A program made the translations under genes and the position numbers. A stretch of 7,236 nucleotides of DNA from an uncultured Pedobacter sp. (GTDB lineage Bacteria; Bacteroidota; Bacteroidia; Sphingobacteriales; Sphingobacteriaceae), in assembly GCA_938008555.1 (NCBI GenBank), contig CALLKE010000085.1:1-7236 (forward strand). The letters are read 5' to 3'. The notes beneath the pieces are model-generated. The model searched no databases, was not told the DNA's origin, and worked only from the letters and a program-made list of their open reading frames with translations. Positions 1-6,894 of the stretch are shown in pieces. Numbering within the stretch: position 1 is the first letter of the stretch; the number at the start of each line of letters is the position of its first letter.

Positions 1-44
1 ACAAAAGAGGGGGGCTCATTTATAAATGAGCCCCCCTCTTTTGT
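1..44 (-). terminator. Perfect palindromic terminator downstream of maf
   Basis: The left arm (1-22) is the exact reverse complement of the right arm (23-44), so the whole element is a perfect 44-bp palindrome. As RNA it can form a stem of about 20 bp with a tight loop around TTAT. Each arm contains a run of six G or C (9-14 and 31-36) flanked by an A-rich or T-rich end. Read leftward after the maf stop at 76-78, this is a GC-rich stem ending in a U-rich tract, as in an intrinsic terminator. Because it is symmetric it could also stop rightward transcription entering from beyond the window edge, so it may serve two convergent units. What lies left of position 1 is unknown. Confidence 0.85.
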
Positions 45-75
45 ACTTGCTAAATCCAATAAAGCTTATTATTTA

Positions 76-651
76 TTACAGAGACAGTCTACACAGAGCT
101 TCATAAAGACGATGTGTAGGCAATCCAACCACATTATTATAAGATCCATTGATCTTATCAATTCCAATTAATCCTATCCACTCTTGAATACCATAAGCAC
201 CTGCTTTATCCATTGGATGGCCTACAGAAATATAATGGTGTATTTGCTCTGAGCTTAGATTTTTAAAATGAACCTCAGAGCTTTCACAGAAACTATGTAA
301 TTGACCATGATTAAGCAGAGAAACTCCTGTAATCACCTCATGTTTCTTACCTGATAATAAAGACAATATCTCGAAAGCATGTTGCTTATCAACCGGTTTA
401 CCGATAATCATACCTTCAATGCAAACAATGGTATCTGCAGTAATCACAATTTCATTAGTGATTACTGCGTTGAATGCTTTCGCTTTCTTTTCAGCAATAA
501 AAATGGCGATATCGGCAGGACTTAGCTCTTCAGGATACGTTTCATCTACATCTTTTAAAACGACCTTAAAATTCAAGCCCATTAATTTTAATAATTCTTG
601 CCTTCGTGGTGATTTTGAAGCCAAGATAATTGGAGGAAATTGTGGGATCAT
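76..651 (-). CDS. maf: Maf-family nucleoside triphosphate pyrophosphatase (dTTP/UTP type)
   Basis: This is a 191-residue cytoplasmic Maf protein. The family hydrolyses nucleoside triphosphates, often non-canonical or modified ones, to the monophosphate and pyrophosphate, and is linked to nucleotide-pool cleaning and septum control. Visible hallmarks are SPRR at 14-17 (Arg16), the AEKKAKAF segment at 53-60 (Lys55), TADTIV at 71-76 (Asp73), and DKAGAYGIQ at 148-156 (Gln156), followed by INGSYNNVVGLP. The Arg/Lys/Gln trio fits the YhdE-like dTTP/UTP branch rather than the YceF branch. That assignment rests on family knowledge, not on a tree. I chose the ATG at 651 because it leads directly into the conserved IILASKSPRR strand and forms an ATGA overlap with the upstream stop codon. 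A start at 699 would add 16 non-conserved residues and a 51-nt overlap. The gene is second in a leftward pair and is followed by the 1-44 terminator. Confidence 0.95.
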   Translation of the reverse strand: MIPQFPPIILASKSPRRQELLKLMGLNFKVVLKDVDETYPEELSPADIAIFIAEKKAKAFNAVITNEIVITADTIVCIEGMIIGKPVDKQHAFEILSLLSGKKHEVITGVSLLNHGQLHSFCESSEVHFKNLSSEQIHHYISVGHPMDKAGAYGIQEWIGLIGIDKINGSYNNVVGLPTHRLYEALCRLSL

Positions 652-1058
652 TTTGAAGAAAACTGAGTGTCTAAAATGTAAAACGACTCTCTTGTCCATG
701 CTTTAAAAGCCCTCTTTTGGTTTTCCGTTAATAAGGCACTAATTTTTGAAAAACTAGTATCAAGAATTGATTTAAACTTGATTTTAGTATCATTAAAGTA
801 AACTTTTGGCATTTCTGCACCAGATTTAGTACTCTTTAAGCTGTCTATTTTTTTAGCTTGAGCTAATAGAATGTCATAAACTTTGTCCTTTTGAATATCA
901 TTAAGTACAAATTTCTTTTTTAAAAACACAGTTCCTCGCTGCGCTCTTGTTGTAGCGCTAAAATTAATCTCATTAGCTGCTGTTTTTGATACTTGTGCTT
1001 TAACAAGCAACATATTTGTGAGCATCAGTAAAGCAAGTAATAGGACTATTTTTTTCAT
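648..1058 (-). CDS. Secreted small helical protein with LTxxQ-like motifs, function unknown
   Basis: This is a 136-residue protein I cannot name. Residues 1-21 look like a Sec signal peptide: MKK, then a leucine-rich core (4-18), then VKA before a likely signal peptidase I cut at Ala21/Gln22. No lipobox cysteine is present, so the mature protein of about 115 residues should be periplasmic and soluble. The mature part is rich in Lys and predicted helix. It contains two similar elements about 58 residues apart: LNDIQ at 52-56 and LTENQ at 110-114, the latter an exact LTxxQ, each followed by a basic helix. This resembles, at motif level only, the Spy/CpxP group of periplasmic stress chaperones and the many small LTxxQ-like secreted proteins of Bacteroidota. 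It is first in the operon with maf and overlaps the maf start by 4 nt. A good promoter lies upstream at 1104-1134. It is probably a genuine gene; the function is open. Confidence 0.8.
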   Translation of the reverse strand: MKKIVLLLALLMLTNMLLVKAQVSKTAANEINFSATTRAQRGTVFLKKKFVLNDIQKDKVYDILLAQAKKIDSLKSTKSGAEMPKVYFNDTKIKFKSILDTSFSKISALLTENQKRAFKAWTRESFYILDTQFSSK

Positions 1059-1103
1059 GATGTTCTTCTAATTTAAAAGGACAAAGAATTGAATTAATTT
1101 TTC

Positions 1104-1134
1104 CAAAGATATATGCATTTATATTTCCAATCAA
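1104..1134 (-). promoter_or_regulatory. Putative Bacteroidota-type promoter for the secreted protein-maf unit
   Basis: On the minus strand the -7 box reads TATCTTTG (1111 to 1104), an exact match to TAnnTTTG. Exactly 20 nt further upstream lies TTG (1134 to 1132), within CCTTGA, as a -33 element. The same TTG-N20-TAnnTTTG spacing appears at the purK promoter in this window, which supports both. The predicted 5' untranslated region is about 40 nt. No start has been mapped. Confidence 0.5.
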
Positions 1135-1177
1135 GGATAAGCTAAGTGTCGATCTATTAAATCAGATTTTAAAAACC

Positions 1178-1185
1178 TAAATTTG
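1178..1185 (+). promoter_or_regulatory. Putative -7 box abutting the recR start codon
   Basis: TAAATTTG is an exact match to the Bacteroidota -7 consensus TAnnTTTG and ends only 4 nt before the recR ATG at 1190. No TTG is present at the expected -33 position (about 1155-1157), so support is partial. If it is used, transcription would begin at or beside the ATG, giving a leaderless mRNA. It could be a chance match in AT-rich DNA. Confidence 0.3.
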
Positions 1186-1189
1186 CGAT

Positions 1190-1807
1190 ATGAATTTTTC
1201 GTCTAAATTACTTGAAAATGCGGTTAATGAATTTGCCAAATTTCCTGGTGTTGGGCATAAAACGGCTCTAAGAATGGTTTTGAATTTATTAAACCATTCA
1301 ACCTCAGATGCAGAAAAACTTACTCAGTCAATTATCCAACTCAAACAAGAAGTTTGTTTTTGTCGAGTCTGTCAAAATATTTCAGATCAGGCACTTTGCG
1401 AAATATGTACCAATGTGAAACGTGATCAATCACTTATTTGTGTAGTGAAAGATATTCGCGATGTGATGGCCATTGAAAACACCAGTCTGTATCATGGCGT
1501 GTATCATGTACTCGGTGGGCTAATTTCGCCCATGGATGGAGTTGGTCCATCTGATTTAAGTATTGAAACATTAATCGAACGGTTAAAGACCGGCGAGATT
1601 GCAGAAATAATCTTAGCCCTTAGTGCTACTATGGAGGGAGACACAACCATCTTTTATCTTTATAAAAAGCTAAAGGATTTTCCTGTAATGATTAGCACGA
1701 TTGCTCGTGGTATCGCATTTGGTGGCGAGCTAGAGTATGCTGATGAAATTACCCTTGGGCGTTCTATTGCAACACGTATCCCCTATGCAAATAATTTAAC
1801 TAAATAA
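1190..1807 (+). CDS. recR: Recombination mediator protein RecR
   Basis: This is a full-length (205-residue) RecR, the ring-forming partner of RecO/RecF that helps load RecA onto SSB-coated gapped DNA. The expected order is visible. First is an N-terminal helix-hairpin-helix with FPGVGHKTALR (18-28). Next is a zinc finger with two CxxC pairs (Cys58/Cys61 and Cys70/Cys73). Then a Toprim domain opens at ICVVKD (83-88), with Glu96 in AIENT and LGGLISPMDGVGP (108-120). Last is the C-terminal Walker-like segment ARGIAFGGELEYAD (172-185). No key residue is missing. The ATG at 1190 fits the family's usual N-terminus and has no Shine-Dalgarno sequence. The gene diverges from the secreted protein-maf unit and is followed after 18 nt by the dehydrogenase gene, so the two are probably co-transcribed. 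Confidence 0.98.
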   Translation: MNFSSKLLENAVNEFAKFPGVGHKTALRMVLNLLNHSTSDAEKLTQSIIQLKQEVCFCRVCQNISDQALCEICTNVKRDQSLICVVKDIRDVMAIENTSLYHGVYHVLGGLISPMDGVGPSDLSIETLIERLKTGEIAEIILALSATMEGDTTIFYLYKKLKDFPVMISTIARGIAFGGELEYADEITLGRSIATRIPYANNLTK

Positions 1808-1825
1808 ATATCTTCCTCATTCTAA

Positions 1826-2641
1826 ATGAATCTAAAAAACAAAACAGTTATTATAACTGGGTCATCGTCTGGTATTGGCAAAGCCTGTGCAGAAAAATTC
1901 GCAATGCAAGGCGCTAATCTTGTACTTGCTGCAAGACAATATGACACACTCTATACTATTAAACAAGATTTAGAAAATCGATTTGGTATTCAGGCTCTAG
2001 CAGTTCAATGTGACGTTTCGAAGGAAAATGAATGCCGTCACTTAATAGAACAAGCAGTATTAACTTTTAAAAAAATTGATATTCTGGTAAATAATGCGGG
2101 GATCTCCATGCGTGCTTTATTCAATGATTTAGATTTGATCGTTTTTCGAAATTTAATGGATGTTAATTTTTGGGGTACCGTATTCTGTACCAAATACGCA
2201 TTACCCGAATTATTAAAAAGCAAAGGATCTGTTGTGGGCATATCTTCTGGAGCAGGATATCATGGGTTACCTGGGCGAACAGGTTATTCAGCTTCTAAAT
2301 TTGCCATGAATGGCTTTCTCGAAGCTCTGCGAATAGAAAATTTAAAAACAGGCCTACATGTATTGATTGTTGCACCTGGATTTACGGCTTCGAATATTCG
2401 TCACGTGGCTTTAGTAAAAGATGGCACAGCACAAGGCGAAACTAGCATGAATGAAGATCAAATGATGACATCAGATGAAGCAGCAGGCCTCATCGTAAAT
2501 GCCGTTATCAACCGAAAACGCACCTTGGTGATGACAGGCCAGGTAAAGCTTACTTTGTTTCTACATAAAATATTCCCCTCATGGCTAGATAAATTAATTT
2601 ATAATCATTTTACAAAAGAAAAGAATCCTTTGATTGAATAA
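1826..2641 (+). CDS. Short-chain dehydrogenase/reductase (classical SDR), substrate unknown
   Basis: This 271-residue protein is a single Rossmann-fold oxidoreductase with all classical SDR signatures. These are the cofactor loop TGSSSGIG (11-18), CDV with Asp63 for the adenine, NNAG (89-92), and a complete catalytic tetrad Asn114, Ser141, Tyr154, Lys158 (YSASK at 154-158), followed by APGF (183-186). Arg37 just after the second beta strand suggests NADP(H) rather than NAD(H). This is inferred from the usual rule. Beyond the core, residues about 240-262 are rich in hydrophobic and aromatic residues (LTLFLHKIFPSWLDKLIY). This recalls the DHRS7/11-beta-HSD-like subgroup, whose tails often touch membranes or lipid substrates. 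The sequence gives no basis for naming a substrate. It starts 18 nt after recR with no terminator or promoter between, which suggests an operon of convenience rather than a shared pathway. Confidence 0.93.
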   Translation: MNLKNKTVIITGSSSGIGKACAEKFAMQGANLVLAARQYDTLYTIKQDLENRFGIQALAVQCDVSKENECRHLIEQAVLTFKKIDILVNNAGISMRALFNDLDLIVFRNLMDVNFWGTVFCTKYALPELLKSKGSVVGISSGAGYHGLPGRTGYSASKFAMNGFLEALRIENLKTGLHVLIVAPGFTASNIRHVALVKDGTAQGETSMNEDQMMTSDEAAGLIVNAVINRKRTLVMTGQVKLTLFLHKIFPSWLDKLIYNHFTKEKNPLIE

Positions 2642-2658
2642 AAAAAGAAAATAATTAT

Positions 2659-2715
2659 GTGTATTTTTAATTAATAAGAAATTAATATTATTTTTTTTGT
2701 TAATTAAAAATACAC
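2659..2715 (+). promoter_or_regulatory. Long AU-rich hairpin ending 6 nt before the AAA+ gene start
   Basis: The arms 2659-2674 and 2700-2715 form a perfect 16-bp inverted repeat. In RNA the stem can continue inward by seven further pairs (two G-U wobbles and five A-U), giving about 23 bp closed by an 11-nt loop (2682-2692). The stem is nearly all A-U. It ends at -7 relative to the ATG at 2722, so it would occupy the ribosome landing zone. The plus-strand 3' arm is followed by GCAGGC rather than a U tract, so it is not a normal intrinsic terminator for the dehydrogenase gene. Candidate roles are a translational switch such as an RNA thermometer, a transcript-processing site, or a DNA operator. 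The structure is certain as sequence; its role is inferred. Confidence 0.6.
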
Positions 2716-2721
2716 GCAGGC

Positions 2722-5202
2722 ATGATCAACTCAACTGGATACAATCAAGAAGTATATACAGCATTAGAAATTGCAGGAAAAATTGCAAAGGACAACTCTA
2801 ATCGCTATTACAACGGGGCTCATCTTCTTAAAGCTTTACTGAATAAAGATCTTAGCCTTCTTAAAGAGTTGTATGGTATGGGCGCTGATGTGTATTACAT
2901 GGAAGAATGGGCCGAGGTAAGAATTGATGATGCCCCAAAATCAACCAATATATTAGCATCAGAGCCAGATGCTATCATTGATGTTATTTTTAACGAAGCC
3001 GAGCATGTAAAAGCAACTACTGGAAAGGAAGCACTTGATCTTTATTCTATTTTGGTTGCACTGAGTACACCTGGCGTAGGATTCTCCTACGATCAAATAA
3101 AAACGTTCCCAATCTCGAGAATGGAGCTGCTGGAGCGACTTCCTAGTCAACCCTCGTCGAATAAAGAATCTGCGACTGTTAGTCAGCCTACCAAAAGCAC
3201 ACCCAATACGAAAGCTAATTTTTTATCGAAATACTGTATTCATCGAAATACACAGAATAATACAGAAACGGTCGTTGGTAGAAATATGGAACTTAATGCC
3301 ATGATTGAGGTATTATGTCGTTTTTCTAAAGCCAATGTCATGATTATTGGCGATCATGGAGTGGGTAAAACGACTTTAATTGATGGTTTTATTCAGCATG
3401 TTATCAATAATCAGGTTCCAGAAATTTTGTCGAATGTTCAGCTTTTTGAGTTGGATCTAGGATCAGTTATAGCAGGCGCATCTTACAAAGGAGAAATTGA
3501 AGACCGATTGAAAAATATCATTCAAGAGCTAGCTGAATATCCAAAAGCAATCCTAGTAATTGAAGAAATTCATTCTCTATTAAGCAACAATGCAGGTGAG
3601 CTGGGTATTGCTAATATTCTAAAAACAGAACTATCCAAAGGTTTGACCATTATTTCGACCACTACGATCGAAGAGTTTACCAAAAAAATAGAAAAACAGC
3701 AGGGCCTAGCAGGCATGTTTGAAATCATCCGATTAAATGAAACGGATGATGAGACAAACTTTAGGATGATAAAACAGTCTATTCAAAAATATCAAGCTCA
3801 CCATGAAATTAAAATAGATGATGCAACCATCTGGGAATCCATCCGGTTATCACATCGGTATATGAAAGAAAAAAGTTTACCGGAATCGGCTATTGATTTG
3901 ATTGATCATACAATGTCGGTTCTTAAAACTGCTGGAGAAACATTTTTAAAAGAAAAACCTCTATTACAGGAACGATTGGCTAAGCTCAGGGCTAGTGATG
4001 CATTGCAAAGTGAAGAGGAAAAATTTACACAAGCCAAATGGTTTTTATCCGATCTAAGTCAAAAAACTAAGTTCTTATTAGGGACAGAACAAAGTCATTC
4101 ATTTGATTTGAGTGCCTTTGACACCACAAACGCACTTTTGAAACATGCTGATGAATTATTAAATCAGCTAGAATTGATTGCGAATAAAAAAAGGGCACAT
4201 ATTGATGCAACAGACTTAGCTGTTGTAATCGCCCAAAAAACGGGAATTCCGGCCGGAAAGCTCCAAAAAGAAGAGCAGCAAAAGCTTTACAACATAGAAG
4301 AAATATTAAAACAGCGGGTTATTGGGCAGGATCATGCCATTAGTGTAATTTCGGAAGCAATATTGGAATCACGATCTGGACTTAGTAAAGCTGGACAACC
4401 TATTGGGTCATTTTTCTTTTTAGGACCAACGGGTACTGGTAAAACAGAATTAGCCAAAAGTTTAGCAGAATTCTTATTTCAGGATGAGAATGCAGTTATT
4501 CGATTTGATATGTCAGAGTTTAAAGAAGAGCATTCTGCTGCGTTACTTTATGGAGCTCCTCCGGGATATGTGGGTTATGAAGAAGGAGGCTTACTTGTAA
4601 ATAAAATACGTCAGAAGCCTTATTCAATTGTATTATTTGATGAAATAGAAAAAGCTCACCCCTCTGTTTTTGATGTTTTTTTACAAATCATGGATGAAGG
4701 AAAGCTACACGATCGTTTGGGTAAAGAAGGAGATTTTTCAAATGCAATTATTTTATTCACCTCCAATATTGGCTCCAGTGCCATTGTAGAATCATTCAAT
4801 AAAGGAGAAATTCCTCAATCGGGACAGCTGATGGATATCATGGCCAAACATTTCAGACCTGAGTTTTTAGGACGCTTGACAGAAATTATACCTTTTGCTC
4901 CAATCAGCAATCAGCACGCATTACAAATTTTTGAGGTTCATTTGAAAAAAGAGTTCTTAGATCTACTCAAAAATTTGAATATCAGCATTGAAATATCTGA
5001 AGAGACGAAAGCTTTTCTAGCTGAAAATGGATATAACAGTACATATGGGGCTCGTCCATTAAAAGGAATTATCAGAAGTCGTTTAAGGCGGCCTCTAGCT
5101 AAAAAAATTGTCGCGGGTGAAGTAAAAGAGGGCGATCATGTAGCTGTTTCACTAAAGAAGGGCGAACTAGCCTGGAAGGTCTCGAAAGGTGCTGCGTCAT
5201 AA
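2722..5202 (+). CDS. Two-ring AAA+ unfoldase, ClpB/ClpV class; possible type VI TssH
   Basis: This 826-residue protein has a divergent Clp N-domain (about 7-140; NGAHLLKALL at 31-40) and a Ser/Thr/Asn/Lys-rich linker (141-170). NBD1 has Walker A GDHGVGKT (210-217), pore Tyr255 in AGASYKG, and Walker B VIEEIH, with Glu281 where Asp is usual. The usual arginine-finger motif (ERRF) is replaced by LAGMF (329-333). A middle region of about 95 residues (400-494) follows, shorter than in ClpB. NBD2 is intact: Walker A GPTGTGKT (568-575), pore loop GAPPGYVGYEEGG (611-623), Walker B FDE (639-641), sensor-1 TSN (680-682), arginine finger Arg718 in FLGR, and sensor-2 GAR (776-778). No IGF/IGL-like ClpP-docking loop is seen, so it is probably a remodeller rather than a protease partner. 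From memory, FLGR in place of FLNR recalls type VI ClpV/TssH, but no sheath or baseplate gene is nearby. An independent disaggregase is equally possible. It is preceded by the 2659-2715 hairpin. Confidence 0.93.
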   Translation: MINSTGYNQEVYTALEIAGKIAKDNSNRYYNGAHLLKALLNKDLSLLKELYGMGADVYYMEEWAEVRIDDAPKSTNILASEPDAIIDVIFNEAEHVKATTGKEALDLYSILVALSTPGVGFSYDQIKTFPISRMELLERLPSQPSSNKESATVSQPTKSTPNTKANFLSKYCIHRNTQNNTETVVGRNMELNAMIEVLCRFSKANVMIIGDHGVGKTTLIDGFIQHVINNQVPEILSNVQLFELDLGSVIAGASYKGEIEDRLKNIIQELAEYPKAILVIEEIHSLLSNNAGELGIANILKTELSKGLTIISTTTIEEFTKKIEKQQGLAGMFEIIRLNETDDETNFRMIKQSIQKYQAHHEIKIDDATIWESIRLSHRYMKEKSLPESAIDLIDHTMSVLKTAGETFLKEKPLLQERLAKLRASDALQSEEEKFTQAKWFLSDLSQKTKFLLGTEQSHSFDLSAFDTTNALLKHADELLNQLELIANKKRAHIDATDLAVVIAQKTGIPAGKLQKEEQQKLYNIEEILKQRVIGQDHAISVISEAILESRSGLSKAGQPIGSFFFLGPTGTGKTELAKSLAEFLFQDENAVIRFDMSEFKEEHSAALLYGAPPGYVGYEEGGLLVNKIRQKPYSIVLFDEIEKAHPSVFDVFLQIMDEGKLHDRLGKEGDFSNAIILFTSNIGSSAIVESFNKGEIPQSGQLMDIMAKHFRPEFLGRLTEIIPFAPISNQHALQIFEVHLKKEFLDLLKNLNISIEISEETKAFLAENGYNSTYGARPLKGIIRSRLRRPLAKKIVAGEVKEGDHVAVSLKKGELAWKVSKGAAS

Positions 5203-5211
5203 TATGGTGAT

Positions 5212-5736
5212 TCAGGCACTCATGTCAATATCCCGAGTGCTTTCATCCACCTGCGACTTTAATGTATTTTTGTAATCGATCAGGCGATCTTTGAGCCGAT
5301 CATCAGCGATTGTCAGTATCTGTGCAGCAAGTATTCCTGCATTTTTTGCTGCATTTAACGCTACCGTTGCTACTGGCACTCCACTAGGCATTTGTAAAAT
5401 GGAGAGAATCGAATCCCACCCATCAATGGAATTGGCAGATTTGATGGGTACTCCTATCACAGGTAAATGGGTAATAGCAGCAAGCATACCTGGCAAATGA
5501 GCTGCCCCTCCTGCCCCAGCAATTATTACTTTTAACCCACGTAATGCAGCATTTTTGGCATAATCAAACATGCGATCTGGGGTTCGATGTGCAGAGACAA
5601 TATTTAACTCGAACTCAATGCCAAAATGTTCCAATATATGAGCAGCCTCTTGCATAATAATCAGATCGGATTTACTGCCCATTACAATACCGATCTTAAC
5701 TTGATGAACAGATTTAGATGACAATGAATAGTCCAT
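5212..5736 (-). CDS. purE: N5-carboxyaminoimidazole ribonucleotide mutase PurE (class I)
   Basis: This 174-residue class I PurE converts N5-CAIR to CAIR in purine synthesis, usually as a cytoplasmic octamer. Recognisable blocks are MGSKSD (19-24, with Asp24 in the active site), SAHRTP (48-53, with catalytic His50), AGAGGAAHLPGM (73-84), and the MPSGVPVATVAL...AKNAG segment (116-134). About 13 residues precede the first strand and a short acidic tail (164-174) follows the fold; both are mild extensions compared with typical PurE. The ATG at 5736 is the only sensible start, because the next Met is inside the MGSKSD motif. It begins 2 nt after the purK stop and should be translated from the same mRNA. 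The partner PurK confirms that the bacterial two-step route is used. The 3' end lies 9 nt from the stop of the convergent AAA+ gene. Confidence 0.97.
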   Translation of the reverse strand: MDYSLSSKSVHQVKIGIVMGSKSDLIIMQEAAHILEHFGIEFELNIVSAHRTPDRMFDYAKNAALRGLKVIIAGAGGAAHLPGMLAAITHLPVIGVPIKSANSIDGWDSILSILQMPSGVPVATVALNAAKNAGILAAQILTIADDRLKDRLIDYKNTLKSQVDESTRDIDMSA

Positions 5737-5738
5737 GG

Positions 5739-6878
5739 TTAGGCTTTTATTTTTAAAATACTTTGTATGTAACGTGCTTTTTCAATCGCTTTATCTCGGT
5801 CATCATCTAGGATCGTTACGTGTCCCATTTTACGGAAAGGTTTAGTATACTTTTTTCCGTATAAATGAATATATGCTCCACTTAGGCTTAATGCCTCATC
5901 CAAGCCTGATATTTTGACCAGCCCCTCAAATCCATCTTCTCCTAATAAGTTAATCATTACAGCATGCCCTCTACAATTGGTATCCCCTAGAGGGAGATTA
6001 AAGATAGCCCGTAAATGTTGCTCATATTGTGATGTGATATTACCTTCAATTGTTTGGTGCCCGCTATTGTGTGGCCGAGGCGATAGTTCGTTTACTAGTA
6101 ACTCCCCTTGCTTAGTCAAAAATAATTCTATAGCTAGAACACCGACAAATTGTAAACTTTCTACTAGTTGTATAGCTAACTCCTCGGCACGATGAATGAT
6201 TGGAGCATCCAATTGGGCAGGAGATATCAAAAACTCAGCTAAGTTAGCTTGCGAATTAAATTCCATTTCTACGCATGGAAAAGTTTTAGTTTCCCCACTA
6301 GCATTTCGAGCTACGATGATGGCGATTTCTTTATCAAAATCAATCCATTGCTCAATCAAACTGGGAGCCTCAAAAGCTTTTTCAAAGTCTGCTACAGAAT
6401 CTAGTTTACAAACACCTTTTCCATCATACCCGTTCTTTCTCAGTTTTTGAATACAAGGGAATTCAATAGCTACTGATTGAAGCTGATTTTTGGATGAAAT
6501 AAGTTGAAAAGGGGCACTCGGGATATTATTTTCTTTAAAAAATTGTTTTTGTAAACCTTTATCCTGCACAATTCTAATAATTCTAGATTGGGGATAAACG
6601 ATCACCCCCTCTGATTCTAATTTTTCTAGTGCATCTATATTTACTTTTTCTATTTCGATGGTAATCAAATCTACATGCTTTCCAAAATTGTAAACTGTCT
6701 CATAGTCGGTCAAAGAGCCAATGGTAAAACGATCGCAAATACTTTTGCAAGGAGCATTTGCGTCCGGATCCAAAACCCACGTATTAATATTATAATTGAT
6801 AGATTCCTGTATCAACATACGCCCCAGCTGTCCTCCGCCTAGAATACCTAATCGTAAATCTTTGTAAAATGTTTTCAC
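5739..6878 (-). CDS. purK: N5-carboxyaminoimidazole ribonucleotide synthase PurK
   Basis: This 379-residue ATP-grasp enzyme makes N5-CAIR from AIR, ATP and bicarbonate, supplying PurE. The N-terminal subdomain shows LGILGGGQLGRM (10-21) and Asp37/Asp39 after the second strand. The ATP-grasp part shows DKGLQKQFF (106-114), the glycine-rich loop LRKNGYDGKGV (146-156), EQW near the adenine site (176-178), and the metal-binding strands AIELF (249-253, Glu251) and NELSPRPHNSGH (263-274). SQYEQHLRAI and the HLYGKKYTKPFRKMGH segment (338-353) complete the family. The length is slightly above E. coli PurK and nothing is missing. The start is GTG. An in-frame TAG lies 21 nt upstream and there is no ATG between, so GTG is the best choice. 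The gene is first in the purK-purE operon, with a promoter at 6895-6925 and a very short predicted leader. Confidence 0.97.
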   Translation of the reverse strand: MKTFYKDLRLGILGGGQLGRMLIQESINYNINTWVLDPDANAPCKSICDRFTIGSLTDYETVYNFGKHVDLITIEIEKVNIDALEKLESEGVIVYPQSRIIRIVQDKGLQKQFFKENNIPSAPFQLISSKNQLQSVAIEFPCIQKLRKNGYDGKGVCKLDSVADFEKAFEAPSLIEQWIDFDKEIAIIVARNASGETKTFPCVEMEFNSQANLAEFLISPAQLDAPIIHRAEELAIQLVESLQFVGVLAIELFLTKQGELLVNELSPRPHNSGHQTIEGNITSQYEQHLRAIFNLPLGDTNCRGHAVMINLLGEDGFEGLVKISGLDEALSLSGAYIHLYGKKYTKPFRKMGHVTILDDDRDKAIEKARYIQSILKIKA

Positions 6879-6894
6879 TCTAAAATGGTTTTCA

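Noticed and set aside
651..699. Longer maf start adding 16 residues
   Set aside because: The extra residues precede the conserved first strand, have no family support and would overlap the upstream gene by 51 nt. The ATG at 651 with the ATGA overlap is better.
419..706. Plus-strand open frames opposite maf, PurE and PurK (also 5291-5500, 5914-6195, 6196-6450)
   Set aside because: They lie antisense to well-conserved genes, show no family motifs and have no promoter; they are shadows.
2038..2241. Minus-strand open frames inside the dehydrogenase and AAA+ genes (also 2959-3150)
   Set aside because: They are fully antisense to conserved coding sequence and show no recognisable features.
2642..2721. 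Intrinsic terminator for the dehydrogenase gene
   Set aside because: The T tract (2691-2698) lies within the 3' side of the hairpin rather than after it, so the order is wrong for a rightward terminator.
5214..5242. Possible intrinsic terminator for the AAA+ gene inside the purE end
   Set aside because: Only 6 perfect pairs plus two outer weak pairs, a 13-nt loop and three T after it; too weak to annotate.
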